Positions 8,710-18,394 of a stretch of DNA of 64,000 nt are shown in pieces. The first letter of the stretch is position 1; each line of letters begins with the position of its first letter. The notes under the pieces were generated by a model, which was not told the DNA's origin, did no database searches, and worked only from the letters and a program-made list of their open reading frames with translations. The stretch comes from Nocardia sp. CY41. Its GTDB lineage: Bacteria; Actinomycetota; Actinomycetes; Mycobacteriales; Mycobacteriaceae. Made by a program: the position numbers and the translations under genes. The stretch is taken from positions 62,001-126,000 of the forward strand of contig NZ_VUOS01000012.1 of the NCBI RefSeq assembly GCF_009829325.1. Reading direction: 5' to 3'.

Positions 8710-9411
8710 TCAATCCCGCACGGCGCGGCCCAGTTTGGTCAGGCGCAGGGCGTGCTCCGCACGGGCCAGCACGTGCGTGCGGGAGGTGGTGACGTGCGCG
8801 GTGAGCGTGTCCAGCGCCGCGTCCACGGCACCGGACAGCAGATGCTCGGCGATCGCGATGTGCTCGGCGGTCATCGTGGCGATCCGTTCCGGCGTCGGCA
8901 TATCCAGCGTGCGCACCGGGCGCACCCGGACGTGCACGGCGGTGAGCGCGTCGGCGAGTGCGGCGTTGCCCGCGGCCGCCAGCAAGGTGGTGTGGAACCG
9001 TTCGTCGGCGGCCACCAGCGCGGGTCCCGGCTCGGGTGGGTCGTCGCGCAGTGCGCGCCAGGCGTCGAGTTCCGCGCGCACGAGATCCAGATCGTGCGCA
9101 GGCGCCGTGCCGGGCGGCCCCACGCGTTGCATGCCCCTGGTTTCCAGGACGAGCCGCAATTCGTAGAGGTGATCGAGTTCGTCCAGCCTCGGCCGGTACG
9201 GATACAGACCGTCGGCGAGACGCTCGACCAGGCCGTCGGCTTGTAAGCGGGCCAACGCCTCCCGCACCGGGGTGCGCGACACCCCGTAGGCCACGGCGAG
9301 GCGCTCTTCCCGGAGTCGTTCGGTCGGCACGATGGCTCCGGTGGCCAGATCCCGGCGCAACGAGTCGTACACCTGCTCGCGCAACGGGATCCGGCCCCTG
9401 TGGTGGGCCAC
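8710..9411 (-). CDS. GntR-family regulator (FadR/FCD subgroup)
   Basis: 233-aa transcription factor with the GntR winged helix at about residues 8-72 (LREQVYDSLRRDLATG, then RLAVAYGVSRTPVREALARLQADGLV) and an all-helical FCD ligand-binding domain after it, which in relatives binds carboxylic acids through a metal site. GTG start. It is the last gene of the urt run, 8 bp after urtE on the same strand, so it is probably cotranscribed and may regulate urea or related nitrogen uptake. Its ligand is unknown. Confidence 0.9.
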   Translation of the reverse strand: MAHHRGRIPLREQVYDSLRRDLATGAIVPTERLREERLAVAYGVSRTPVREALARLQADGLVERLADGLYPYRPRLDELDHLYELRLVLETRGMQRVGPPGTAPAHDLDLVRAELDAWRALRDDPPEPGPALVAADERFHTTLLAAAGNAALADALTAVHVRVRPVRTLDMPTPERIATMTAEHIAIAEHLLSGAVDAALDTLTAHVTTSRTHVLARAEHALRLTKLGRAVRD

Positions 9412-9419
9412 GGCGGTGC

Positions 9420-10112
9420 TCAGATCGCCATCGCCGAGCGGACGTCGCTCTCGGCCCCGGCCCCACCCGCGCCCGTGGCGGTCACCCGGCCGGACCGCAG
9501 CACGTAGTAGCGCTGCGCCGCCTGCAACGCGAAGCCGATGTGCTGTTCGACCAGCAGCACGCTGAGCCCGCCGCGCCGGGTGAGATCGATGATGGTGCGC
9601 TCGATCTCGGCGACCACCGACGGCTGGATGCCCTCGGTCGGCTCGTCCAGGATGAGCAGCTTCGGTTCGGTGATCAGCGCCCGCGCGATGGCCAGTTGCT
9701 GGCGCTGCCCGCCGGACAACAGGCCCGCCTTGCGCGTCAGCAGCTCGCGCAGCGCGGGGAACAGGTCGAGCGATTCGTCGATCAGCGCCTTGCCGCGCTT
9801 ACGGCCGTCCGCCACCACCTGAAGGTTCTCCCCGGTGGTCAGTTGCGGGAAACTCTGCTGCCCCTGCGGCACGTACGCGATCCCGCGGCGCACCCGCCGC
9901 GACGGCGACAGCTTGGTGACGGCCTCGCCGTCGAATTCGATCCGGCCGGACTTCGTGCCGATCAGGCCGACGGCGGTGCGCAGCAGCGTGGTCTTCCCCG
10001 CGCCGTTGTGTCCCATGACGGCCACCACGCTGTCGGCCGGGACGGTCACCGAGACGCCGTGGATCACCTCGGTGCGGCCGTAGCCGGAGTGGATATCGGT
10101 GAGTTCAAGCAT
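9420..10112 (-). CDS. urtE: Urea ABC transporter ATP-binding subunit UrtE
   Basis: 230-aa LivF-type ATPase of the high-affinity urea importer. Walker A is GHNGAGKTTLLR (about 33-44), the signature is LSGGQRQQLAIARAL, and Walker B is LLILDEPTEGIQPSVV. It works at the inner face of the membrane with UrtD, coupling ATP hydrolysis to the UrtBC channel. Start ATG 10112 overlaps the urtD stop by 8 bp, showing translational coupling. Last transporter gene of the urtABCDE operon. Confidence 0.95.
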   Translation of the reverse strand: MLELTDIHSGYGRTEVIHGVSVTVPADSVVAVMGHNGAGKTTLLRTAVGLIGTKSGRIEFDGEAVTKLSPSRRVRRGIAYVPQGQQSFPQLTTGENLQVVADGRKRGKALIDESLDLFPALRELLTRKAGLLSGGQRQQLAIARALITEPKLLILDEPTEGIQPSVVAEIERTIIDLTRRGGLSVLLVEQHIGFALQAAQRYYVLRSGRVTATGAGGAGAESDVRSAMAI

Positions 10113-10959
10113 CGCTGTCCCCTTTCCGGGTCGAGTCCGGGCTCGGCGCGCTGGCCGCGTCCTCCAGCTCGGTTCCGACGGCCGCGGCGGTGCCGAGGTA
10201 GACCTCCTGCACTTTCGGGTCGGCCTGCACCTGTTCGACGGTTCCCTCGCTGAGCACCTTGCCACCGGCGAGAACGGTGACCGAGGTGGCGAAAGCGCGC
10301 ATGAAGTCCATGTCGTGCTCGACCACCACGACCACCCGGTCGCCGCCGATCCGGCGCAGCAGGTTCCCGGTCTCCTCGCGCTCCTCGGCGCTCATCCCGG
10401 CCACCGGCTCGTCCAAGAGCAGCACCGAGGCGTTCTGCACCAAGAGCATGCCGATCTCGAGCCATTGTTTCTGCCCGTGCGCGAGCACCCCGGCGGGCAC
10501 GTCGCGCAGACCGGCCAGGCCGGTGGTCTCCAGCGCCTCCTCGATCGCCGGGAGCACGGATCTGCGGCGGCGCAGCATGCTGAGCGCGGAGCGGCCCGCG
10601 CCCGCGGCGATGTCGAGGTTCTGCAGGACGCTGAGCTGCTCGAACACACTCGCGGTCTGGAACGTCCGCCCGACGCCGAGCCGGGCGATCCGGTGCACCT
10701 TCTTGCCGAGCAATTCCACGCCGGTCTTCTGCGCCGATCCGGTCGCCGGGACCAGTCCGGTGATCGCGTCGATAAGCGTCGTCTTGCCCGCGCCGTTGGG
10801 GCCGATGAGGAAGCGCAGATCGCCCTGCAGCACCGTCAGGTCGACATCGGTGACGGCCTTGAATCCGTCGAAGCTCACCGAGAGACCACGGACCTCGAGG
10901 TATTCGCTGGACATTCCGGCGTTGCCGCCGAGCTTCGGTTCGTGCGTCGTCTCGGTCAT
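10105..10959 (-). CDS. urtD: Urea ABC transporter ATP-binding subunit UrtD
   Basis: 284-aa LivG-type ATPase, partner of UrtE. Walker A is GPNGAGKTTLIDAITG, Walker B is VLLLDEPVAGM, and the signature is the degenerate LAHGQKQWLEIG form, as in other UrtD proteins. Start ATG 10959 overlaps the urtC stop in an ATGA tetranucleotide. A 25-residue charged tail after the ATPase core is slightly longer than usual. The gene order A-B-C-D-E is the standard one, which supports urea rather than branched-chain amino acids as substrate. Confidence 0.95.
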   Translation of the reverse strand: MTETTHEPKLGGNAGMSSEYLEVRGLSVSFDGFKAVTDVDLTVLQGDLRFLIGPNGAGKTTLIDAITGLVPATGSAQKTGVELLGKKVHRIARLGVGRTFQTASVFEQLSVLQNLDIAAGAGRSALSMLRRRRSVLPAIEEALETTGLAGLRDVPAGVLAHGQKQWLEIGMLLVQNASVLLLDEPVAGMSAEEREETGNLLRRIGGDRVVVVVEHDMDFMRAFATSVTVLAGGKVLSEGTVEQVQADPKVQEVYLGTAAAVGTELEDAASAPSPDSTRKGDSDA

Positions 10960-12095
10960 CGCGATTCCACCTTCTCCGTCGCGGGTTCCGGCAGCTTCTC
11001 GACCACCGTCGCGGTCGGGGCGGTTCGCCGGAATCTGGGCTCCAGCAGGCTTTTCAGCAAAGGCCACAGTCCGGCGAGGCCCGCCGGGACGAAACCGACC
11101 ACAACGATGAACAGCACGCCTTGCAGATACGTCCATCCCGACGGGAACTCCTCCGACAGCGCCGTCTGCGCCCACGCGACACCGATCGCGCCGAGCACCG
11201 GCCCGAGCAGCGTGGTCCGGCCGCCGATCGCGACGCCGATGAGGAACGCGATGGAGGGGACGACGCCGATGTCGGCGGGGGAGATGATGCCGACGATCGG
11301 AGTGAACAGCGCACCGGCGATACCCGCGAAGAACGCGGCGACCACATAGGCGACGATCTTGACGTTCGCCGGGTCGTAGCCCAGGAAGCGCACCCGCTCC
11401 TCCTGGTCGCGCACCGCGACGAGCAACTCGCCGTACCGGCTGTGCATCAGCTGCCGCACCAGCGCGACCACCACCAGCAGCGTGCCCGCGGCGAAGAAGA
11501 ACAGCATGCGCCGGTTGACCGGGTCGGACAGCTTGAAGCCGAAGAACGCGCGGAAATCCGACAAGCCGGTGAATCCGCCGATGGCCTGCTGACCGGTCAG
11601 CAGGATGGCCAGCGCGGCGGCCAGCGCCTGACTGAGAATCGCGAAGTAGGCGCCCTTCACCCGGCGCTTGAAGACGCCGTAGCCGAGCGCCGCGGCGACC
11701 AGCGCGGGCAAGACGAGGATGCCCAGCAGCGCCACCGGCGCGGAAGCGAACGGTTGCCAGAACGACGGCAATTCGCGAATGCCCGCGATCTCCATGAATT
11801 CCGGCACGTCGTTGCCGAGCCGGGCGGCGTCGGCCATCTGCAGATGCATGGCCATGATGTAGGCGCCGATGCCGAAGAACACACCTTGGCCCAGGGTGAG
11901 CATGCCGCCTCGGCCCCAGGCCAATCCGATGCCCACCGCGACGATCGCGAAGCACAGGAACTTCGCGAGCAGATTGAGCCGGAAATCGCTGAGCACGGCG
12001 GGCGCCACCGCGAACAACAGCACGGCGGCGACGGCGAATCCGGCGAGCGCGCTCGGCGCGGAGTGCGCGCGCCACCGTTGGACGAGCGTGGTCAT
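10956..12095 (-). CDS. urtC: Urea ABC transporter permease UrtC
   Basis: 379-aa LivM-type inner-membrane permease with roughly ten hydrophobic segments. It forms the translocation channel with UrtB. The segment AWGRGGMLTLGQGVFFGIGAY is the conserved start of the permease core, and IGVAIGGRTTLLGPVLGA is the cytoplasmic loop that contacts the ATPases. The true start is ATG 12095 (MTTLVQRWRA), overlapping the urtB stop by ATGA; a longer open frame upstream is an artefact of GC bias. An extra periplasmic stretch near residue 110 is seen in other UrtC proteins. Confidence 0.95.
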   Translation of the reverse strand: MTTLVQRWRAHSAPSALAGFAVAAVLLFAVAPAVLSDFRLNLLAKFLCFAIVAVGIGLAWGRGGMLTLGQGVFFGIGAYIMAMHLQMADAARLGNDVPEFMEIAGIRELPSFWQPFASAPVALLGILVLPALVAAALGYGVFKRRVKGAYFAILSQALAAALAILLTGQQAIGGFTGLSDFRAFFGFKLSDPVNRRMLFFFAAGTLLVVVALVRQLMHSRYGELLVAVRDQEERVRFLGYDPANVKIVAYVVAAFFAGIAGALFTPIVGIISPADIGVVPSIAFLIGVAIGGRTTLLGPVLGAIGVAWAQTALSEEFPSGWTYLQGVLFIVVVGFVPAGLAGLWPLLKSLLEPRFRRTAPTATVVEKLPEPATEKVESR

Positions 12096-12976
12096 GCGAG
12101 GCTCCTTGTCCGGACGGTGAACAGGCCCTGCGGGCGGACCTGCAGGAAGATCACGATGACGACGAAGACGATGACCTTCGCGATGGACGCGGTGGTCGAG
12201 TACTCGATGTAGGAATTCAGCAGTCCCAGCGCGAATGCCGCGATCACCGTGCCTTTGATCTGGCCGAGCCCGCCCATCACCACCACGAGGAACGCGTCGA
12301 TCAGATAGCTCTGACCGATGGTCGGGCTGGTCGAGCCGATCAGCGTGAGCGCGACGCCGGCCACACCCGCCAGACCCGAGCCGATGAAGAACGTGCTGAT
12401 ATCGGTGAAACGGCTGGATACGCCCGAAGTTTCGGCCAGGCCGCGATTCTGCACCACCGCGCGGATCCGGCGGCCCAGCGGCGTCGCCTTGAGGACCGCG
12501 GCCAGCGCGGTCACGGCGACGACCGCCAGCACCAGGATGAAGATGCGCGTCTTCGGCACCACCGCGCCCAGGATCGTGACGCCGCCGCTGAGCCACTCCG
12601 GCGCGACGACGTTCTTGGCGGGCGCACCGAAGATGTCGCGGGCCAGCTGTTGCAGCACCAGCCCGACGCCGAAGGTGACCAACAAGGTGTCCAGCGGCCG
12701 GTCGTACATCCAGCGGATCAGGCCCATCTCCAACGCGGCCCCGAGCAGGCCGCCGACGAGGAAACCGATCAGCAGCGACACGACGAGCGAGACGCCCGCC
12801 GACGAGATGACCTTCTGCACAACGTAGGTCGTGTAACAACCGGCCATGATGAACTCGCCGTGCGCCATGTTGATCACGCCCATCTGCCCGAAGGTCAGGG
12901 ACAGGCCGAGTGCGGCGAGCAAGAGTATCGATCCCAGACTCAGCCCGGTGAAGAGCTGTCCGATCACAACATCCAT
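12092..12976 (-). CDS. urtB: Urea ABC transporter permease UrtB
   Basis: 294-aa LivH-type permease, second half of the urea channel. Family features are LGLSLTFGQMGVINMAHGEFIM near residues 22-45 and VVMGGLGQIKGTVIAAFALG near 225-245. The start is ATG 12976 (MDVVIGQLF); the frame is open further upstream. Between urtA and this gene lie 427 bp holding a full copy of the three-hairpin repeat, inserted in antisense relative to the operon. It may split the operon's expression so that urtA is made in excess, as suits a binding protein; that is inference. Confidence 0.95.
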   Translation of the reverse strand: MDVVIGQLFTGLSLGSILLLAALGLSLTFGQMGVINMAHGEFIMAGCYTTYVVQKVISSAGVSLVVSLLIGFLVGGLLGAALEMGLIRWMYDRPLDTLLVTFGVGLVLQQLARDIFGAPAKNVVAPEWLSGGVTILGAVVPKTRIFILVLAVVAVTALAAVLKATPLGRRIRAVVQNRGLAETSGVSSRFTDISTFFIGSGLAGVAGVALTLIGSTSPTIGQSYLIDAFLVVVMGGLGQIKGTVIAAFALGLLNSYIEYSTTASIAKVIVFVVIVIFLQVRPQGLFTVRTRSLA

Positions 12977-13003
12977 GGGAGAGGCTCCTGTGTTGAATTT
13001 GCC

Positions 13004-13166
13004 GCTGTGTTTGATTGCCGCGACTTCGTCGCGGCGTGTTCGCGGCCCCTTATGGCTCGCGTGTGCGCGACCGCCGCTTGCTCCTTCGTCGCCTACGCGG
13101 CGGCCGCGCACGCGCGAGCCGGGCCGCGAACGGCGGATGCTCGGTCTCGCTTCGCTCGAAACCGGG
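13004..13166 (+). repeat. Full-length three-hairpin intergenic repeat, copy 1
   Basis: 163-bp element, identical at 161 positions to the copy at 16884-17046. It contains hairpin CCGCGAC-ttc-GTCGCGG, then a long imperfect stem built from GGCTCGCGTGTGCGCG and its complement around a 19-nt loop, then a short CGGTCTCG stem-loop. It lies 28 bp upstream of the urtB start. Bases 13167-13403 after it hold no gene; a CCGCGG-acag-CCGCGG hairpin at 13387-13402 lies just behind the urtA stop. Confidence 0.9.
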
Positions 13167-13403
13167 AGTTGCGGTGAGCGGGGCACGTCATGTGCTGATG
13201 TGCGGCCCTGACGTCCGCCTGACTGTGGTTCGGTGCATCGTCCATGGTTCCTTCCGGCGGGGCAGGTCCATCGGCCCTTCTCGCCCGCCCCTTCGGTCCT
13301 GTCCGATGCTGCCCGCGGCCCCCCTCATTGCGCTCCGCGTGACCGCCGAGACGACTGCGGTCGCTCGGCGGGCACCGGTAGCTGGGCCGCGGACAGCCGC
13401 GGA

Positions 13404-14678
13404 CTACTTCAGGCCCTTGGCCCAGTCGTAGGACTTCAGGTAGGGGTCCGGCGTGACGGCCTTGCCGGAGTCCCACACGGTGTAGATGAGGCCGTCGGGA
13501 CGGATCTCGCCGATGCGGGCGGTCTTGGTGATGTGGTGGTTGGCGCCGTCGATGGTGACCAGGCCCTCGGGCGCTTCGAAGCTGACGCCGTCAGCGGCGG
13601 CCTGGATGTCCTCCACCTTGAACGACTTGGCCTTCTCGACGGTGTTCTTCCACAGGTAGACCGACGCGTAGGCGGCTTCCATCGGGTCCGAGGTCGGCTT
13701 GTCGGCGCCGAAGGCGGCCTTGTAGTCGGCGACGAACTTCTTGTTCACCGGGGTGTCGACGGTCTGGTAGTAGTTCCACGCGGTGAGCTGCCCGGCGATG
13801 TGCTGCGCGCCGATGCCCGCGACCTCTTCCTCGGCGATCGATACCGAGACCACCGGCATCTCGGCGGCCTTCAGGCCCGCGTTGCTGTATTCACGGAAGA
13901 AGGCGACGTTGGAGTCGCCGTTCAAGGTGTTGAACACCGCGCCCGCCTTGGCCGTGCGGACCTTGTTCACGATGGTGGAGAAGTCGGTGGAGCCGAGCGG
14001 GGTGTAGTCCTCGCCCTTGATCTCGATGCCGTTGGCGGCGGCGTACGCCTTGATCTCGCGATTGGCGGTCTGCGGGAAGACGTAGTCGCTGCCGACCAGG
14101 TAGAGGGAGGTGATGCCCTTCTGCTTCAGGTAGTCCAGCGCCGGGACGATCTGCTGATTGGTGGTCGCGCCGGTGTAGAAGATGTTCTTGCTGTCCTCCA
14201 GGCCCTCGTACTGCACCGGGTAGTAGAGCAGCGAGTTCAGGCTCTCGAACTTCGGCTTCATCGCCTTGCGGCTCGACGAGGTCCAGCCACCGAACACCGC
14301 CGCCACGCAGTCGGAGCTGATCAGCTTCTCGGCCTTCTCCGCGAAGGTCTTCGGGTCCGAGGCGCCGTCCTCGAGCACCAGATCGATCTTCTTGCCGAGT
14401 ACGCCGCCCGCGGCGTTGATCTGGTCGACGGCCAGCTTGGTGGAGTTGGCGACGGTGACCTCGGAGATCGCCATCGTGCCGGACAGGGAGTGCAGCGAAC
14501 CGACCTTGATCGTGTCCTTCGACGTGTCGACGCAGGACGCGGCGCCCGAGCCGGTGGTCGAGGCGTCGTCCTTGGCGCCGCAGGCGGTCAGCAACAGGCC
14601 GGCGAGCGCGATCGCGGTGGGCACCGCCATCGCTCGCGCCAAGCGCGGGGAGCGACGGGTGGCACGGAAATCTGGCAT
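13404..14678 (-). CDS. urtA: Urea-binding lipoprotein UrtA
   Basis: 424-aa periplasm-type substrate-binding protein of the urea ABC importer. An N-terminal signal ends in the lipobox LTAC (C33), so the protein should be lipid-anchored on the outer face of the membrane. The core opens with [17 protein letters not shown] and contains [15 protein letters not shown] and [21 protein letters not shown], which are typical of UrtA and distinguish it from amino-acid binders. A good AGGAGAGG box precedes ATG 14678. First gene of the urt operon, with a possible GlnR site upstream. Confidence 0.96.
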   Translation of the reverse strand: MPDFRATRRSPRLARAMAVPTAIALAGLLLTACGAKDDASTTGSGAASCVDTSKDTIKVGSLHSLSGTMAISEVTVANSTKLAVDQINAAGGVLGKKIDLVLEDGASDPKTFAEKAEKLISSDCVAAVFGGWTSSSRKAMKPKFESLNSLLYYPVQYEGLEDSKNIFYTGATTNQQIVPALDYLKQKGITSLYLVGSDYVFPQTANREIKAYAAANGIEIKGEDYTPLGSTDFSTIVNKVRTAKAGAVFNTLNGDSNVAFFREYSNAGLKAAEMPVVSVSIAEEEVAGIGAQHIAGQLTAWNYYQTVDTPVNKKFVADYKAAFGADKPTSDPMEAAYASVYLWKNTVEKAKSFKVEDIQAAADGVSFEAPEGLVTIDGANHHITKTARIGEIRPDGLIYTVWDSGKAVTPDPYLKSYDWAKGLK

Positions 14679-14861
14679 GGGGCGAACCCTCTCCTCATCA
14701 GGTGTTGCGGCGGCGTCGGCAGGGCGCCGCGTCGAACACCGCCGTCTTCGCCCCGGTCACGGCTGTAGACGGGGCTGTATACAACGGCTGTATTCGTGAT
14801 GCGAACGGTAGACAGGAGTTGTTGCGCCGGAATATCTCTCGATGACAAGTCCGTTTCGTCT

Positions 14862-14877
14862 GTTTCGCTCGTGTGAA
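14862..14877 (-). promoter_or_regulatory. Possible GlnR box upstream of urtA
   Basis: Read on the minus strand this is TTCAC-N6-GAAAC, one base away from the actinobacterial GlnR half-box gTnAC-N6-GaAAC. It lies about 185 bp upstream of urtA. GlnR activates urea and ammonium uptake genes under nitrogen limitation in Streptomyces and Mycobacterium. The rest of the 373-bp spacer to fadE5 shows three GGCTGTA repeats near 14752-14793 but no gene. Confidence 0.4.
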
Positions 14878-15051
14878 CCTTTTCCATAAACGTGCGGTGA
14901 ACAGTTGTGAGGTCCTGGCAAACGTGCTGGCCAGGGTGGATCCGGCTACGGTTGCGTAGCGTCGCCGCGATGCGGCACGCTTCGACTCGTAGACGTCTGA
15001 ACCGTCCCAATGCCGCGGCGGCGAACTGCGGACCGAGTCGAGGAGGACAAG

Positions 15052-16881
15052 GTGGGTCACTACAAGGCGAACCTGCGGGATATCGAATTCAACCTGTTCG
15101 AAGTGCTCGAACTGGACAAGCTCCTCGACACCGGCGCCTACGGTGACCTCGATTCCGACACCGTCCGGGAGATCCTGTCGGAGGTTCGGCGGCTGGCCGA
15201 AGGACCGGTGGCGGACTCCTTCGCCGCGGCCGATCGCGATCCGGTCGTCTACGACGCGGCCACCTTCTCGATCGCCGTCCCGGAGCCGCTCCGCAAGACC
15301 GTCGCCGCCGTGCGCGAGGCGGACTGGAGCAGGCTCGGCATGCCGGAAGGCATGGGCGGCACCCCGGCGCCCGCGGCGCTGGTCTGGGCAGTCGCCGAGA
15401 TGATCACCTGTGCCAATCCCTCGGCGTCGTTCTTCAACATGGGCCCGGTCATGGCGTCCGTGCTGTACAACGTGGGCACCGAACAGCAGCGGCATTGGGC
15501 CGCGCTCGGCTTCGAGAAGGGCTGGCAGGGCACCATGGTGCTGACCGAGCCCGACGCCGGTTCCGACGTGGGCGCGGGTCGCACCAAGGCGATCCGCCAG
15601 GAGGACGGCTCCTGGCATATCGAGGGCGTCAAGCGGTTCATCTCCGGTGCGGAGGTCGGCGACACCGCCGAGAACGTCTTCCACCTGGTGCTGGCCCGAC
15701 CGGAGGGCGCCGGACCGGGCACCAAGGGCCTGTCGCTGTTCTACGTTCCGAAGTTCCTCTTCGACCACGAGACCTTGGAACTCGGTGAGCGCAACGGCGT
15801 GTACGTCACCGGGGTCGAGCACAAGATGGGCCTGAAGTCCTCGCCCACCTGCGAGCTGACGTTCGGCGGCCACGGCGTTCCGGCGAAGGGCTGGCTGGTC
15901 GGCGAGGTGCACAACGGCATCGCGCAGATGTTCCAGGTGATCGAGAACGCGCGCATGATGGTCGGCGTCAAATCCTCCGGCACCTTGTCGACGGGCTACC
16001 TCAACGCGCTCGACTTCGCCAAGGAGCGGGTGCAGGGCGCGGATCTGACCCAGATGACCGACAAGGCCGCGCCCCGCGTGACCATCGTTCGTCATCCGGA
16101 CGTGCGGCGTTCGCTGGCCATGCAGAAGGCCTACGCGGAAGGGCTGCGCGCGGTATACCTCTACACCGCCGCTCACCAGAACGCCGATGTGGCGCAACTC
16201 GTCTCGGGCGCCGACCCGGAGCTGGCCCACCGAGTGGACGATCTGCTGCTGCCGATCGTCAAGGGTGTCGGCTCCGAGCGGGCCTACCAGTACCTGACCG
16301 AGTCGCTGCAGACCCTGGGCGGTTCCGGCTATCTGCAGGACTACCCGATCGAGCAGTACATCCGCGACGCGAAGATCGACTCGCTCTACGAGGGCACCAC
16401 CGCCATCCAGGCGCAGGACTTCTTCTTCCGCAAGATCATTCGCGACCAGGGTGTGGCGCTCGGCCACCTCAACGCACGGATCGCGGCGTTCCTGGACGCG
16501 AAGACCGGGCGATTCGACACCGAGCGCGCACTGTTGCGCACGGCCGCCGAGGACGTGCAGGCGATGGCCGCCTCGCTCACCGGCTACCTGATGGCCGCCC
16601 AGCAGAATCCCGCCGAGCTGTACAAAGTCGGCTTGGGCTCGGTGCGCTTCCTGCTCGCGGTGGGCGATCTGCTCATCGGCTGGCGGCTGCTGGTCCAGGC
16701 GGAGATCGCGGCCGCCGCCCTGGCCGCCGACGCCCCGGAGAAGGATCGCGCCTTCTACGCCGGAAAGGTCGCCGTCGCGAGCTTCTTCGCCAAGAACGCG
16801 CTGCCCACCCTGGCCGCGGTCCGCGGAATCATCGCCGCGCTCGACAACGACATCATGAACCTGGACGAAGCGGCGTTCTAG
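15052..16881 (+). CDS. fadE5: Acyl-CoA dehydrogenase, FadE5-like
   Basis: 609-aa FAD enzyme that introduces the 2,3-double bond into acyl-CoA in beta-oxidation. It matches the long mycobacterial FadE5 type from end to end: start [17 protein letters not shown], the substrate/FAD segment [19 protein letters not shown] (about 163-181), a middle [13 protein letters not shown], the flavin-contact [20 protein letters not shown] (about 419-438) and [12 protein letters not shown] with the catalytic glutamate, ending [15 protein letters not shown] 15052 is chosen for its AGGAGG box at 15041-15046. The family accepts a broad range of chain lengths. A repeat element starts 2 bp after its stop. Confidence 0.95.
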   Translation: MGHYKANLRDIEFNLFEVLELDKLLDTGAYGDLDSDTVREILSEVRRLAEGPVADSFAAADRDPVVYDAATFSIAVPEPLRKTVAAVREADWSRLGMPEGMGGTPAPAALVWAVAEMITCANPSASFFNMGPVMASVLYNVGTEQQRHWAALGFEKGWQGTMVLTEPDAGSDVGAGRTKAIRQEDGSWHIEGVKRFISGAEVGDTAENVFHLVLARPEGAGPGTKGLSLFYVPKFLFDHETLELGERNGVYVTGVEHKMGLKSSPTCELTFGGHGVPAKGWLVGEVHNGIAQMFQVIENARMMVGVKSSGTLSTGYLNALDFAKERVQGADLTQMTDKAAPRVTIVRHPDVRRSLAMQKAYAEGLRAVYLYTAAHQNADVAQLVSGADPELAHRVDDLLLPIVKGVGSERAYQYLTESLQTLGGSGYLQDYPIEQYIRDAKIDSLYEGTTAIQAQDFFFRKIIRDQGVALGHLNARIAAFLDAKTGRFDTERALLRTAAEDVQAMAASLTGYLMAAQQNPAELYKVGLGSVRFLLAVGDLLIGWRLLVQAEIAAAALAADAPEKDRAFYAGKVAVASFFAKNALPTLAAVRGIIAALDNDIMNLDEAAF

Positions 16882-16883
16882 GG

Positions 16884-17046
16884 GCTGTGTTTGATTGCCG
16901 CGACTTCGTCGCGGCGTGTTCGCGGCCCCTTATGGCTCGCGTGTGCGCGACCGCCGCTTGCTCCTTCGTCGCCTACGCGGCGGCCGCGCACACGCGAGCC
17001 GGGCCGCGAACGGCGCATGCTCGGTCTCGCTTCGCTCGAAACCGGG
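16884..17046 (+). repeat. Full-length three-hairpin intergenic repeat, copy 2
   Basis: Second copy of the 163-bp element, with only two differences from copy 1. Here the long central stem is perfect: GGCTCGCGTGTGCGCG pairs with CGCGCACACGCGAGCC, extended inward by CCGCCGC/GCGGCGG and flanked by CGCGGCCC/GGGCCGCG. It begins 2 bp after the fadE5 stop, in the same orientation, in a convergent intergenic region, so a terminator role is plausible. All six reading frames are largely open through it, which produces spurious Arg/Ala-rich ORFs. Confidence 0.9.
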
Positions 17047-17090
17047 GGCTGAGGTGGGCTGGGCGCGTCGCGGGCCGAAGGCTTCGGCCC

Positions 17091-17410
17091 GTGGCTCGCC
17101 GTTTCGGGGGACTGCTGCGGGCGACCGGCGCTTGCTGTTTCGTCGAGGACGCGGCGGCCGCGCGCACGCGAGCCGGGCCGCGAACGGGCAATGCTTGGTC
17201 TCGCTTCGCTCGAAGCCGGGGGTTGCGGTGGGCTGGGCGGGTCAGGGGTCGAGGGCTATGGCCCGTGGCTCGCCGTTTCGGGGGACTGCTGCGGGCGACC
17301 GGCGCTTGCTGTTTCGTCGAGGAGGCGGCGGCCGCGCACACGCGAGCCGGGCCGCGAACGGGCAATGCTCGGTCTCGCTTCGCTCGAAACCTGGGGTTGC
17401 GGTGCGCTGG
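17091..17410 (+). repeat. Tandem degenerate copies of the three-hairpin repeat
   Basis: Two further units, starting at 17091 and 17265 with a 174-bp period. Both keep the right half of the element (GCGGCGGCCGCGC, CGCGAGCCGGGCCGCGAACG, then the CTCGCTTCGCTCGAA end) but have a different left arm shared by the two units (GTGGCTCGCCGTTTCGGGGG). With copy 2 they fill the 643 bp between fadE5 and the convergent TetR gene. The last 110 bp up to 17524 hold nothing recognisable. Confidence 0.85.
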
Positions 17411-17524
17411 GCGCGTCGGGGCGCGGGCTGCGGCTGCGGAGCGCGTCGTTTCGAAAAGACTCCGCTGGCGCTCACGCACGCAACCGTGGCAGGCGGTATG
17501 CCGACCGACGCGTGGCGGACCGGG

Positions 17525-18370
17525 TCAGGGCTCGGGCTGGGATAGGAGTTTGAGGACCACGGGCCGGGAGAGGGTGCCGGATACCTGGCGGGCGAGGTGG
17601 TTGGCGCTCGCGCCTGCGGCGTGGGCGGCGCGGAGGGCGGTGGCGAGTTCTTCGCGGGCGGCGTCGGCGGCGGCTTGGGCGTCGCGGAGTCGCTGTGCGG
17701 CGCGGTCGACTTCGGACGGTTCGTCGTCGCTGGTCAACTCATTGACCAGTTCGACCTCGGGCAGGCGTGCTTCCCGTTCGCCGGGGGCGGCGTCGCGGCG
17801 CATCGCCGCCCTGGCGAACTCCATCAGGAACGCTCGGGTGGCGTCCCTGTCCTCCGCGGCGGCTTCGCCGAGCAGCAGTCTGGTGGTCTGCGGAACCGCG
17901 AGTGACCAATTGGCGAGGCCGCACAGGGCCAGCAGCAGGCGGCCCGCGTCGGCGGAATCCACGTCGAACTGCTCTTGCGCTCGGTCGAATTTGCGCACGT
18001 AGTGCGCGGCGCGCCAGCCGTCGATGTCGTGCGCGTCTGCGCCGCGATGCAGCGCCTCCCAGAGCATCAGGCGCAACAGTTGGGGGTTGTCCCGGTGGTA
18101 GTCGTACAGCTTGCCGACATATGCGCCGGGCTCGGTGTCGGCCAGCGGCTGCACCACCTCGATGAACTCGCGCAGCGTCTCGATCAGGATGACGTCGAAC
18201 AGCTTGTCCTTGCTGCCGAACAGCCCGTAGATGCGCTCTTTGTTGACGCCCGCCGCCTCCGCGATCCGGTCGACCCGCGCGCCGGCCAGTCCGTACTGCG
18301 CGAATTCGTCGCGGGCGGCGCGCAACAGGGCCTGCCTGGTCGCGTCACTGCGTTTCATCGTGGCCGTCAT
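17525..18370 (-). CDS. TetR/AcrR-family regulator
   Basis: 281-aa repressor. The HTH lies near the N-terminus: RQALLRAARDEFAQYGLAG, then VDRIAEAAGVNKERIYGLFG as the recognition helix region. The C-terminal part is helical, ending in a charged stretch with alanine-rich helices that is longer than usual for the family. Start ATG 18370 is chosen; ATG 18358 and GTG 18379 are alternatives and none has a clear ribosome site. It diverges from an MFS transporter, the classical arrangement for a repressor of drug efflux. Confidence 0.88.
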   Translation of the reverse strand: MTATMKRSDATRQALLRAARDEFAQYGLAGARVDRIAEAAGVNKERIYGLFGSKDKLFDVILIETLREFIEVVQPLADTEPGAYVGKLYDYHRDNPQLLRLMLWEALHRGADAHDIDGWRAAHYVRKFDRAQEQFDVDSADAGRLLLALCGLANWSLAVPQTTRLLLGEAAAEDRDATRAFLMEFARAAMRRDAAPGEREARLPEVELVNELTSDDEPSEVDRAAQRLRDAQAAADAAREELATALRAAHAAGASANHLARQVSGTLSRPVVLKLLSQPEP

Positions 18371-18394
18371 GACGGACACTTTACCATTTCATTA

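Noticed and set aside
10956..12839. Long minus-strand frame joining urtC with upstream sequence
   Set aside because: The part before 12095 is an out-of-frame shadow of urtB; urtC starts at the ATGA overlap.
16887..17553. Arg/Ala-rich ORFs inside the repeat array
   Set aside because: They recur in every copy and in several frames, as expected from hairpin-rich GC DNA, with no ribosome sites or known family.
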